Source: Stercorarius parasiticus (lineage: Eukaryota; Chordata; Aves; Charadriiformes; Stercorariidae). Taken from it: a stretch of DNA of 64,000 nt. Below, one piece after another: positions 10,556 through 20,115 of the stretch. The notes below the pieces were generated by a model that was given only the letters and a program-made list of their open reading frames with translations, did no database searches and was not told the DNA's origin. The number at the start of each line of letters is the position of its first letter. Position 1 is the first letter of the stretch. Made by a program: the position numbers and the translations under genes. The DNA lies in contig VWZL01001321.1 in the NCBI GenBank assembly GCA_013396915.1, positions 190,593 through 254,592 on the forward strand, read 5' to 3'.

Positions 10556-13301
10556 CTGGAATTAAGAAAAAGTGTCATTAAGGATCTTGTATTAAAACAT
10601 TTACTTTAACTGTGAGACTACATGAGGATTAATCTTCAATGTGGAAGTTTCAATCCTTTTTTTCCTCCTCCATACATATTATAGCAAAGAATAGTCTCAA
10701 GATTTGAAAGTGCGTCCTCTGCTTGTCTATCAGCATATAAAAATCCAGATAACTTCTATAGTAGAAATATACATTTTCCCCCCCACCACTTCAAAGGCAG
10801 TCTGGAGTACTCCTGTAATACCACAAACGGAGAAATACTATGAACCTTCTGCAGTGACTGGAGGAACAATGCTGGCACTTTGCCCTTCACAGCCATTGTC
10901 GTGCCTCAGTTACACACGTAACCAACATAATTGCTCATGAGTTTTTCCAAGGAAGACAGCTGGCATTTTCTGGCTGGATTTAGCTCCCACTCACTATAAT
11001 TACTGGCTCCTCTCCCTGCTACCAGGGGACAGTGTCGGTGTTGTGTTGGATTTGTGCAACAGAGGGCAGCAGCTCACAGAATCACGAGCAGCTTATTCTT
11101 TTCAGCTGCTGGATGTCACCAGCTTAATTTAAGTGAGACAGAGTCAGCAAAGCCAGCATCCATTCCCAGATCAAGCATGCGACATACCTGCAAGCAAGTT
11201 CCTGCATACTAATGTCCTTCTTTATGAGCTGCTTATTATTAAAAGCTATTTAAAAGGCATCGTAATATGAGGAGGCAAGAGTTTAGGGAAGGATTTATTC
11301 CCTTCTCCATTAGGGCATAAACAAACCTCTAGTTAGTAGAAAGCTTCTTCCCAGAAGGCGGTTTCTGCCAACGCCCACAGCAGGTGACAGCTTGGACTAC
11401 ATGGTCCATACAAGGGGTGTTGTGTTCATTTAGGCATTTTTGGGCTGGAGAGCCAAAAGGACTTGAGAAGTCCGAGCACAAATTAGAACAGGGAACCGTG
11501 CACAAGACTGAGGCCCTGGAGTTGGCAGCTCCTGCCCGAGCTCCAGCGGGAGCAGGGTTTCCAGATCAATGCTTTCCAGCCCTGAGCCAGGGCTGCTCTG
11601 TGTTCTGCACTGATCAGCTCACTTAGCAACGCAGCCATGCACACGGGCAGATCTCTGCTCCTACTTACTCTGCAGTATATTTGCCTAGAGACACCTGGAA
11701 AACTCTTACTAAGTGACAAATCCTCCCAGAGGACCCCTTCTAGCTTGAATAAGTTTATCTCTGAAAGCATCATGAACACCTAAGTTCAAAATTGTTTCCA
11801 AAACTGACTTATAGACGCAGAGCCCCATATGAGATCAGCTGGGGCAGGGTGCTACTGAATGAGACTGGGTACACCTTAACCCCTCGGCTCTTTGGAAGGC
11901 AGGATCCAAGAGCACTATCTAGAATTAAGAGGTCAGATACAAAGGTATCAGCAGTTACAAATAACAATATACTATGGAATAACTAAAATACATCTGTTTT
12001 AAACAGGTATTTTTCGAGTTTGCAACAGAGGAAGGAAGGCACAGTCTCTGCAAGACCTCCAGTGGGCTAAGGCTCAGCTGTACAGGAGCTAGTTTTTGTA
12101 TGAATCATGATGCAGAGAAAATGGTACAAAAAAAGCCTCATCACCGCGAGCCTGTAGGACCGCTCACACATCATACTAAGGGGTATCAGAAAATGCAATA
12201 AATATAACAGCCAAAACTCCCTGCCCTTAGTTCATGGCATAGCTTAAAGGAAGAAGCTGATGGATAAATGAGTGGTATGTGAGGCTGGAAGTATTAAACA
12301 GCTGTAAAACAAGTTAAAAAAAAGTAACAGAAAGGGAACTGCATAGAGTAGGTAGAAACAGAAAGCAAATCTTGTCTTATCAGGTTTCCATATAACCAGT
12401 CTGGGATAAAGCCCTTACAGGGTTAAGCGCTGGGGAAAATTGCCTTCTCCTTAGGCAGATGCTCAGAGGCTGTGAAAGGGGGCACAAGACCGTGTTTATA
12501 TTGGGCTGGCTGCCAGGGGTTATTGCTATAGACTCGAGGTTAATTAACTTCACTGAAGGCCCCATCAACAGCATAGCTTTGGACATCTCCCAGCAGCTCC
12601 AGCAAGGGGATTTCACACGTAAATCCTGCCCAAGATCACTGAGTTTGGGGCAGCTTGAGGGGGAAACAGCCATTTTCACTTCCACTGCAGGAATCCCTGC
12701 AACCCAGGTACATGTAAATCAAATCCAGCTGCTTTAAACAACTGGCTTGGATTTTTTCTTTTTTCCTTTCTGCAGTGATATCTCACAGATCAGCTATTAT
12801 CAAGTATCCCAGCAAGTCTGAAACACAAAAAGCCCTGTAGCATTTGTAAAACCCTGGTTATACCTCATCACATTATATACTTTATATGGCCATATTCCAA
12901 GGGCTTTACTGAATATCTCTGAATTTAAACAGCCCGTTTTCTGAGCTGAAAAAGTAGTTTACAACAGGATGCACGAGAAGAAGTTGTGTTCCCTGGGTGA
13001 AGATGGTACCCAGCTGAGAAGTCCTGCCCTCTCCTAGTCCCTCACCCTGTGGTCTCTGCAACCACCTGAGCCCAGGAGAACTATTCTAAATACCAGGAAA
13101 GTCTCACAGCACTTGAGGACAACCTCCCGCAGCAGAGACGCACCTCCAGCAGCTCTGGACCATTATAGCCGAGTAGTCCCCTACTCAGGGCTGGGCTGGA
13201 GGTAGTGGCCAGGCCACCTGGGACATAGAAGACCCCCGAGGGACGACAGAGCCCCCGCGCTACCGTACTTGAGGTGCGAGCGGAAACTGTGTTGCAGCGC
13301 G

Positions 13302-13373
13302 GCGTTGGTGGTATAGTGGTGAGCATAGCTGCCTTCCAAGCAGTTGACCCGGGTTCGATTCCCGGCCAACGCA
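13302..13373 (+). tRNA. tRNA-Gly (anticodon TCC)
   Basis: A 72-base intronless tRNA gene. The acceptor stem pairs GCGTTGG (13302-13308) with CCAACGC (13366-13372), followed by discriminator A. The A-box is within TGGTATAGTGG and the B-box is GGTTCGATTCC. The anticodon loop CTTCCAA puts TCC at 13335-13337, reading GGA (and wobble GGG) glycine codons. It differs from the human sequence I remember at one D-loop base (GTGGTGAGC for GTGGTTAGC), so it looks functional. CCA is not encoded, as expected. A T7 tract follows at 13380. The gene is antisense to TBPL2 pre-mRNA, and its 3' end lies 34 bases from the TBPL2 intron 1 donor GT. Confidence 0.97.
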
Positions 13374-13379
13374 ACTTCC

Positions 13380-13386
13380 TTTTTTT
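13380..13386 (+). terminator. RNA polymerase III terminator of tRNA-Gly
   Basis: Seven T residues begin seven bases after the tRNA 3' end, followed by C and a further T4. This is a standard Pol III stop signal. It lies 20 bases from the splice donor of TBPL2 exon 1 on the other strand. Confidence 0.85.
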
Positions 13387-13408
13387 CTTTTCTCCTTCCC
13401 TTTCTTAC

Positions 13409-13459
13409 CTGCCCGCTGCAGTGCTCCAGGTACTGCTCCAGCGGCGAGACACCATCCAT
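13409..13459 (-). CDS. TBPL2: TBPL2 coding exon 1
   Basis: A short first coding exon of 17 codons, MDGVSPLEQYLEHCSGQ, ending CAG|GTAAGA. Its phase 0 matches exon 2, giving SGQ-DDLSTS. The pattern of a short acidic or aromatic start with an LExYL motif resembles the beginnings of other vertebrate TBPL2 proteins as I remember them. The ATG is at 13459-13457; an in-frame GTG two codons upstream is not favoured. With this exon the seven exons sum to 981 bases, 326 codons plus stop. TBPL2 (TBP2/TRF3) replaces TBP at oocyte promoters and drives germ-line transcription with TFIIA and associated factors. The main uncertainty is whether another upstream exon exists. Confidence 0.82.
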
Positions 13460-13600
13460 GGGCACAACTACCCCCCCAACACCCTCCCGGCCCGGGTTTT
13501 ATCCCCGAGGGGGCGGCACCGGGGGCAGGTGCGGCTCATCGGGGAGCAGAGCCCAGCGCAGCTGGTTTTAAATAGGTGAGGGCTGCGGGTCCTTCCGGGC
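13460..13600 (-). promoter_or_regulatory. TBPL2: TBPL2 promoter region with TATA-like box and E-boxes
   Basis: Upstream of exon 1 the minus strand shows TATTTAAA at 13574-13567, about 110 bases before the ATG, which would place a start site near 13540. E-boxes CAGCTG (13559-13564) and CAGGTG (13526-13531) flank it. FIGLA, an oocyte bHLH factor, binds CANNTG sites, so these fit an ovary-specific gene, but E-boxes are common. The region is GC-rich. This is motif-based inference. Confidence 0.45.
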
Positions 13601-16370
13601 TGTGATTTTTACCCCCATTAAACAGACTCCGAGCCTTTCACCTGCCCTTGGCAGGGCTGTCCGCAGGAGTTTGCTCCATCCTGGGGGAAGCCTAGAGAAA
13701 TGAGGGGGTTTTACCAGAGCCTACAAACACAAGCTGCTCCCCAAGCTCCCCTGAGCCTGCTCCCTCCGCAGGGCTGAAGATAAACGGGGAGTCGGAGCTG
13801 CAGCTTAGGCCTTGTGAACATAAAGCACCTTTAGCTGGTGCTTTAGAGCCAGCAAGTGTTAATGTGCCCTTAATTTCTCCCACCTGCCTCGTCAAGTGCA
13901 ATAAGACACATCTGGTCCTTTGAGAGGAGCCCCAGTCCAAAATTATCAACCTCAAACTCAAGGCTTTGCAATGAAATGGCCTAATCTCAGCTGGGCCCGT
14001 GCTGCTAACGATGCTAAGAGGGAGGAAACCATTACTCCTTACAATCCCTGCTCCTCCCCTTGCAGATGTTTTCCACGCTGCTGTCTCTATTTCCACCCCC
14101 TGCGAGTGATGATTTAAGGCCATTCCTGTCTCAAAAGACTCATGTGTGGAGAGTCCAGGTGTGAGGCGGCGTGTTCCCAGGAGGGAGTTTGTGTTGTGCC
14201 GACGCAGCTCGGCTCGGGCACTGCTTGACATGACACCAGCGGTTGCTGACTCATTCCTTCTCTTCTGTCCTGTCACCGTGTGGTGATGGATGGATGGATA
14301 AATGGATGGATGGATGAGTTTCTGCAAAGGCACAGCTAGGGACATGTCCTTTTCCCTGTCTGGGCTGGTGGATGTGCTGACTGCCGTGATCAATGTACCT
14401 GTTGCTCTGCTAGACAGGGCTTCACTTTCCGCTATAAGATTTGCTTGCAAACAGCAGGCTGAGCTGAAAAAAACCCTTTGGAAGAATATGTCACAGCCCA
14501 GGCACGCAGCAGGTCTTTGGGAGGTGCTGCCAGGCTCTTCTTGCTGCCTCAGAGGTGGCACGGATTAGATTTGCATCCTTTATCTGTGGGGCAGAGCGTA
14601 CGTGGCTGAGGAGCATCCTTCCCTCCTCGGCGCAGCCTGCTGGGCTGGTTTCCTGGTATTTCTGGGACTCACCTTGCCCTGGCGCTTTACAGGTGAGAAA
14701 TCCCCCCTGGCCCCGGAAAAATTCAGCCTCCAGCAGGTTGATTTACATCATGCCGCCCATCCCCAAGCAGCCAGGAGACAAGTCGAGCAGCAAAGAGAGG
14801 AGAAGTCTCTCTGCGAGGTTGCAGCTTGAATTACAGAGGTTGGTGGAGCTAAGCTCGGACTGGTTCAGGTTGGTTAAAACTAACACGTCCCGTTTAGGGC
14901 TGGCGGGTGATTGGGGCGGTTGCAGACAGCTCCATGGCCTTGGCTGCTTTTGCCAGCACAATGGGATGGGGTACCAAGGGCTGTGGTGGGGGACCCTGGT
15001 CCCACCAGCAGCAGCAAGCCCAGCCCTCGCAGGCTCCTTCATGACAGCATGGGCCTGCGTCGCCCACAGGAGTCAGTGAATTCAGCACAGGGATTGTGCT
15101 GGATTCGTTTTGTCCTCGCAGGGACATCCCACAGAGACAGGAGATTGGTGCTCCCACGGTGTGTGAACACTGTTGCTGTGCTTAAGTTGGGAAGCTGGAG
15201 TATTGTGGTGGTCACGGTGTTTCCCTGGTGCGGCCCTGCCTCTAGCACTGCAGCTGTAGTGCTGTGAGTTTCCTCGACTAATTAATCCTTCATTGCACTG
15301 CAGAACACCCCTGGAAATGAGATAGGTTCATCCTGCAGCTCCTGGGGACTGATTTCGCTGCGTTTTTTGAACCTGAGATGTAGAGGTCAAACCATGGTGT
15401 TCATGTGAGAGAGGCTACATCAGAGATGAACATAAAATACAAATCTCGTAATATTGGTGTTGCTTCTTGTCTTGGATAGGGGCATCCTGCAAATGGCAGC
15501 GGGAAGCGATGTGATTTTGGGTAAGCCATGAAGTTTGTTGCCTCTTCTGTTGAATGGGTGTAGGATTGTTTACCCATCTTGAGGCGGAGAAGAAGGGAAG
15601 ATGTTTAGAAAGCTGCGAGATGATCAGAGGAGTCATGAGTCACATTGTGTGGGTGATTCAGGCTCTCGGGATTGCTTTGACGCAGAGGAAGGGTCTTCTG
15701 GATGTTTCCCAGGGGAGGGGGGGGCATGGCCGTGCCTCGGGAGGGCTGTGTGCTCACAGCCTCCTCGAGGCCGGGAACCCTGTTGTGGAGGCTCAGCGAG
15801 TGGGGTGCCCGGTGATGGGGAGCCCCAGTGAACGGAGGTGCAGGTGGTGGGAGGTCTGGAGAGCGGCGATCCAGCGAGTAGGAGGCACCGAGTCCCTGGG
15901 CTTCCCCCTCCCTGAGTCTCCCAGTCTCTGGGTCTCCCCTTCTTAGTCATCAGAGGCATCATCCTCTCTGTGCTGCGAGGTAGCGTTCTTCCTTCCGTCT
16001 TCGGCAGGAGACTCTGACCTCCGTCATCACCTGGAAAGACGTTAATTTAAAATGTATCGCTTGGAACTCGTGAGACTTATCTGCTGAGTTTCTGATCATC
16101 CAGGTCCAGTAACATTAGAAAGGGCAACTAGTTTTCTTCCGGCTTAAAAAAGATCATTCCTATCTCATGCTGCCTTCTTTGTTTGGTTGGGGTTTTTTTT
16201 CCTTCCATTTATTTTCAGATTTTTCTTCCCTTTAGGAAGCAGCAGCCGCCCGGAGCCAGGCCGAGGTGACTCAGGAGCAGGAGTGCTCCGAGCAGGGAAG
16301 GAGCTGGGCTCCCCCCCGGCATGCTGGAGGCAGCCACGACGCTTGTCCCCGAGCGACGGGAGCCGGTTAT
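13601..16370. other. Intergenic spacer, TBPL2 side, no gene recognised
   Basis: The block is moderately GC-rich with a GGAT microsatellite. It holds a long open frame on the minus strand (13692-14561, 289 codons, starting at GTG rather than ATG) and a 174-codon frame on the plus strand (14555-15079). Neither resembles a protein I know, and the first includes His/Pro/Ser/Ile-rich sequence derived from the microsatellite, so neither is called as a gene. Confidence 0.5.
14285..14316. repeat. (GGAT)n microsatellite
   Basis: About eight GGAT units with one interruption (ATAAAT in the middle). It is simple repeat DNA. Confidence 0.9.
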
Positions 16371-16530
16371 GGGGTGATGAATCATCACATAGTTACTGTA
16401 ATGATGAATTGTCATGAGCCTTAATTAGCAAATTGGTTAATTTTACTTAGAAAGTTGATGATTAGTACAGCAATAAGTGCTTTGTGCATTCTTTGTAAGT
16501 CATTCAATATCATTCTTCCTTGGATAACTA
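16371..16530. promoter_or_regulatory. AT-rich candidate conserved non-coding element
   Basis: After GC-rich sequence the composition changes abruptly to AT-rich, non-repetitive DNA with homeodomain-type cores (TTAATTAG, GGTTAATTTTA, CTAATTGG) and an inverted repeat GTGATGA-A-TCATCAC (16374-16388). This texture is typical of deeply conserved enhancers, but conservation cannot be seen from one sequence. Confidence 0.3.
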
Positions 16531-17559
16531 ATTGGAGAAGACTATTCCACAGAGCTGCTGCTGGCATTCCTGCCTCGGTCTCTTAAACATTTCTGCAGCA
16601 GACATTCCTGCGTTACCTGGATGCTGTAACACGGCTATGGGACGGGACCGATCACAGGAGACTTCCAAACACCTGGAAGGGACAAGGAGCAAGTCAGTAA
16701 GGAAGCTCTGCCTGTTTTATTCATTAATGCTCTCAGCAGCTGCCTTCTATTCCAGCGTGCTGTAAATGCCTTGCTGCTTGCTTTGAAGTTGGTTGTGCTG
16801 CTTTGGCTTTATCTTATCTTTTGCAGGAGCCAGTTTGATAATTAAAAGCTCGTGATTGACAACGTTCTGCTTTCTGCTCTCCTGAGCTTTATGCTAAACT
16901 TTTACAGCTGTAATTGTCTCAGGTGTAGCTTGCATCTCCTGGTGCCCTCGCTGCCCGCAGCGTTAAAGCCCTGCCTTTGGAGGAGGTAGAGGAGCAACCG
17001 AGAGCAGGATCGTGTTCCAAGAAGAGAGTAATACGTTATGCACACGATGTCTCCGAACGAGCACCTTCCAACTACCCCAGGACTCTACGCTTCTTTATCA
17101 ACAGCAGAATCCAAGTCTTGTTGTGAAGGTGATTCCTTCTGTTTGGTTTAGCCCTGTTTTGGTCCCTGTGCCTTGATTGCCTTCTTGCCAGGGGTGTAAA
17201 GAGAGGGAGGTGCTGAGGAGGACCCCCAAGGGAGGTCAGAGAGAGGAGCAGGCGAGCTGCAGAGAGGTCGGTGGGCTCTGCGGGAGCAAAGGACCTGCAT
17301 GGAGCTGGCGAGGCTCTCGAGAAGCAGCTGCAGCCCAAAAGGCAACTTAGAGGTAGATGCCGGAGTGCCTTTGGTCCGATGAGTGTGACCATCACTCTCT
17401 CACACTTACTTATCCCATAATACTCCATTCTATACCTGTTCAATGCTTGTCAGCGTCAATAGATAATGGATTTATTGCCAGGGAAAGAAAGAAGCCGCCA
17501 TGACTACTCAATGAGTAATAGTGAGTAATTTGATTTATTAAGCGTATCATCATTAGATT
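16531..17559. other. Intergenic spacer, no gene recognised
   Basis: Mixed sequence with AT-rich stretches near 16.8 kb and 17.4-17.5 kb. Short open frames look random. Confidence 0.5.
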
Positions 17560-17665
17560 ATGCTGGTGTAAATACAAACAGAATCAGGTCCATTAGATTT
17601 GATATTTGGTTCCAACTTGCCCCGGTGTAAGTCAGGAGTAACCCTCTTATGGAAGTGAGGTTGCA
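17560..17665. repeat. Ancient amniote interspersed repeat fragment
   Basis: The pieces GCTGGTGTAAAT, CAGAATCAGGTCC and CCGGTGTAAGTCAGGAGTAA, followed by a decayed copy of the usual CTCCATTGAAGTCAATGGAGTTA segment, match a very old repeat. It is widespread in turtle, crocodile and bird genomes and recurs as GGTGTAAATCAGGAGTAAC. I do not recall its Repbase name with certainty. Such old copies are sometimes retained as regulatory elements. Confidence 0.5.
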
Positions 17666-18439
17666 ATGATTTGTTGGGTCAGAATAACTTAGTTTTTCTG
17701 GGTGATGGGAAGAAGGGCTGTAACTTCCCGTCTTCCCCCTAGTGCCATGTTTCCCTCCCTGGGTTGGCTGAGGCGGCCCAGGTCGCACAGTGGTAAGGCT
17801 GCCTCTTCCTTGTCCCAGTTAAACTGGGACTCTCATTCCCTGGAAAGGACCGTTATGGGGGATTTGGGTACTCCTTGCAAACATTAGTGGACTCTCAGCA
17901 TTTGTCTGCTAATGCATCCGCCTTCCATCCTTGCTGGCAGGGACTGGCGCGAGGTCAATGCTCGGCGTGCATTGACTTCTGGACCAGCGAAGAAAGTCAC
18001 TTCTGTCAGATGGAAAAGGGGGAGACTGGCTAGAAAAGAGCCATTTTTTTCTGGCTTCTACAGCCTTATTATGTGCAATGAAGACACTAACTGCCCCCAT
18101 GTCAGAGAATTGCTGAGAACCAGACCCAGAGAGGATTGCCAAATCCTCCGCTGAATGCCAGAGGAAGCACTGTAAGTAAAAGCCATCTGTCTCAACTGAA
18201 AGGCTGAATGGTGACTTGAAAACTATACAGTTAACTTCATTTAGTTTTCCTATCTGTGCAAAGCAACGCACTGATTAAACGAAGGCACTCTGTGTGTTGT
18301 TTGCATAGAAATCCACTCGTCCTGGCCCAGCCGCGCTCTTCAGCCTTGTTCTGCGCTGTGGGGGAAGAGCACATCGGTCTATTTTCATTTTTCATTCTGT
18401 GTTGCATTTAAAATAGGGACAGAAAAGGCGGGGGGGGAG
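17666..18439. other. Intergenic spacer, no gene recognised
   Basis: Unique-looking sequence. Open frames on both strands at 17909-18271 overlap each other and show no family signature. Confidence 0.5.
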
Positions 18440-18452
18440 TGTGTGTGTGTGG
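18429..18452. repeat. Poly-G and (GT)n simple repeat
   Basis: A run of nine G is followed after AGT by a short GT dinucleotide tract. Confidence 0.8.
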
Positions 18453-18780
18453 CTTTAAACATTGGCTGCCACCTTAATTGCAACCTAGCAATTAATGGCT
18501 AGAGGCTTTCTTGGCCAGCTCCTCCATGGATGTCACACACACAAATATTTCTGACACCTGGGTTCAGAAGGATTCTTCCGTGCTTTTTGTTAAGTCATCT
18601 TTCTAATTTTTGTGCCAAATGGTCTGCCTAAATTGAATTGCATTTGAACGAGCTGAGGGTGCGATGGATCATCTGACTGCTGCTCTTTGCCTCCAAGTTT
18701 TGTGACAAATTGTTCTTAACGCAAACACCGCGTCTCATATCTTGAACTTACCGCTGCAATTAAATACTGGTCCTTTAAGC
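18453..18780. promoter_or_regulatory. Candidate conserved non-coding element
   Basis: Balanced, non-repetitive sequence with many TAAT/ATTA cores (CCTTAATTGC, GCAATTAATGG, CTAAATTGAATTGCATTTG, GCAATTAAATAC) and no open frame of note. The texture resembles developmental enhancers. No function is assigned. Confidence 0.3.
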
Positions 18781-19033
18781 CTTATCTGGAAAAAAACCAA
18801 TATAGTAATAGCACTTGTGCGTGTTTGCACAGGAAAGCAGAGAGCTGTGCGTATAAGCAGATGCTAACGAACCTCTATTAATTTAGTTTGCAGGGGTCGC
18901 AGTAACACTGGAGACATGAGCAATGACATTGGCACGTCTAGGACCTTCAGGGCCAGCTCTCCAGGAATTAGAGCGTATACTGTGCTGCCTTCACTGCTGT
19001 GTCAGCTGAACTGTGCCACCACTAGAGTTTTCA

Positions 19034-19068
19034 TTAGCTTATTACATAGGGGAGGACAACTAAATGCT
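19034..19068 (+). repeat. Diverged duplicate, copy A
   Basis: Starts TTAGCTTATTACATAGGGG and continues with the shared GAGGACAACTAAAT core. It matches 22901-22935 in the same orientation at 31 of 35 positions, with flanks that do not match. The four differences are spread out. It abuts an octamer motif (ATGCAAAT, 19069-19076) and a Sox-like ACAATGG (19077-19083). Confidence 0.7.
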
Positions 19069-19251
19069 ATGCAAATACAATGGGCCAAGGAAGGTGCTGA
19101 CCAGGCACTGAAATCCCCGTAGAACTTAGTTTTGTCTGAGTGATGAGCAAGACACAATGACTGACACCGGAACGAGTCCGCGGGGCGCGCAGCTCGGTGA
19201 TTAGTCAGTCCTCATTACCTCTTCCTCCAATTAACGGCAAGCAAATCAGCG

Positions 19252-19271
19252 CTCCTGAGTCAACTCAGGAG
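19252..19271. promoter_or_regulatory. Perfect inverted repeat with AP-1/Maf core
   Basis: Arms CTCCTGAGT and ACTCAGGAG are exact reverse complements around a two-base CA spacer. The left arm plus spacer reads TGAGTCA, the AP-1 consensus, and the right arm continues it as an ACTCA half-site. TTAGTCAGTC lies about 50 bases upstream. It could be a transcription-factor site; the function is unknown. Confidence 0.45.
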
Positions 19272-19613
19272 AAACCAGACTTCCCCAAAATGCTGCCAGA
19301 TGTCAGCAGAAGCTCCGATCCCCCCCCCGCGCTGCCGTGACCTTTCGGTACTTTTCACACCCGTAATTAGCTGTGAGCACAGTCATGTTTCTGTCACTCA
19401 ACCCTTCGCCCGTGGTCTGCCAGTAAAGGCAGAGAGTTTGGCCGTGAGGAAGGAGCCCGTGCCCAGCCCGGCCGTCATGGGCTCCTGCACTTCATCCCAT
19501 TGCCGTGCTCGTCCCAGCCAAGCAGGAATCCAGCCAGGGATCCCTGTCGGTACAGCCTCATCCCTCCATTTGGATCTTCTTCGCTCCTCCTTGCTGTCTT
19601 TGCAGTTCCTGTT

Positions 19614-20115
19614 TGTTATGGTTTGAAAAAACCCACAACAATTTATTGTCGTTTAGACAGTTATTCTCTCACCTGATGATTCCTCCCCACCCGGGATGGG
19701 GAACCGGGGAAAACAAGGAAACCCGAGGGTTGAAATATGAATAGGTTTAATAGGATAAGTATAAATAATTAGCAATAATAATAAAGAACCCATATTGATC
19801 CTCATACCAATACAGAATACACAAGGACTATACCCAGCCCATTCCACCAGCAGGAGGCTGCACTCCCAACAGGGACAGCCAACGTGGGGCACTGGGAGCG
19901 CTGCGTCTGGGGCTCCAGCACCGTGGCAAGGAGTTCTCAGGATGGCAGCCATCAAGGGGGAGAGAGAGAGAACTCCTCAGCAAACTTTCTAATTTATACT
20001 GAATATGACATTCATGGTCTGAAATCATCCTGTTGGCAGCTTGGGGCAAGTGCCCGGGTCTCGCTCCTCCTCGTCCCTGCACCTGGTGGGCTGGAAAACA
20101 CTGAGACCTTGAAAC
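19614..20115 (-). mobile_element. Solo LTR of an endogenous retrovirus (left border clear, right border uncertain)
   Basis: Read on the minus strand, the block shows LTR order. It has a TATA-like TATAAATTAG (about 20000-19991), then an (AG/CT)n-rich stretch, a T-rich poly(A) region, AATAAA at 19647-19642, and a terminus ending CCATAACA at 19614, the usual CA end. Upstream pieces such as GAGCGAGACCCGGGCACTTG resemble avian ERV LTRs I remember. No gag, pol or env remnant adjoins it, so it is a solo LTR. The U3 start, expected to begin TG, is not identifiable and may be truncated. The orientation is opposite to KTN1. Confidence 0.7.

Larger units (their letters stand above)
10556..13408 (-). other. 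TBPL2 intron 1
   Basis: A 2,853-base intron between a CAG|GTAAGA donor (13408-13403) and a TTCCAG acceptor (10556). It contains the plus-strand tRNA-Gly gene at 13302-13373 and its T-run terminator, close to the donor. The remainder shows no recognised gene or repeat. Confidence 0.8.

Noticed and set aside
13457..13465. An earlier TBPL2 start two codons upstream (reading MPMDG)
   Set aside because: The upstream codon is GTG; the ATG at 13459-13457 is the ordinary choice.
14555..15079. 174-codon plus-strand open frame
   Set aside because: No recognisable family and heavily overlapped by other open frames on both strands; consistent with GC-rich non-coding DNA.
16670..16690. Possible CR1 piece (CACCTGGAAGGGACAAGG)
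   Set aside because: Only a short resemblance to the CR1 end, with non-matching flanks.
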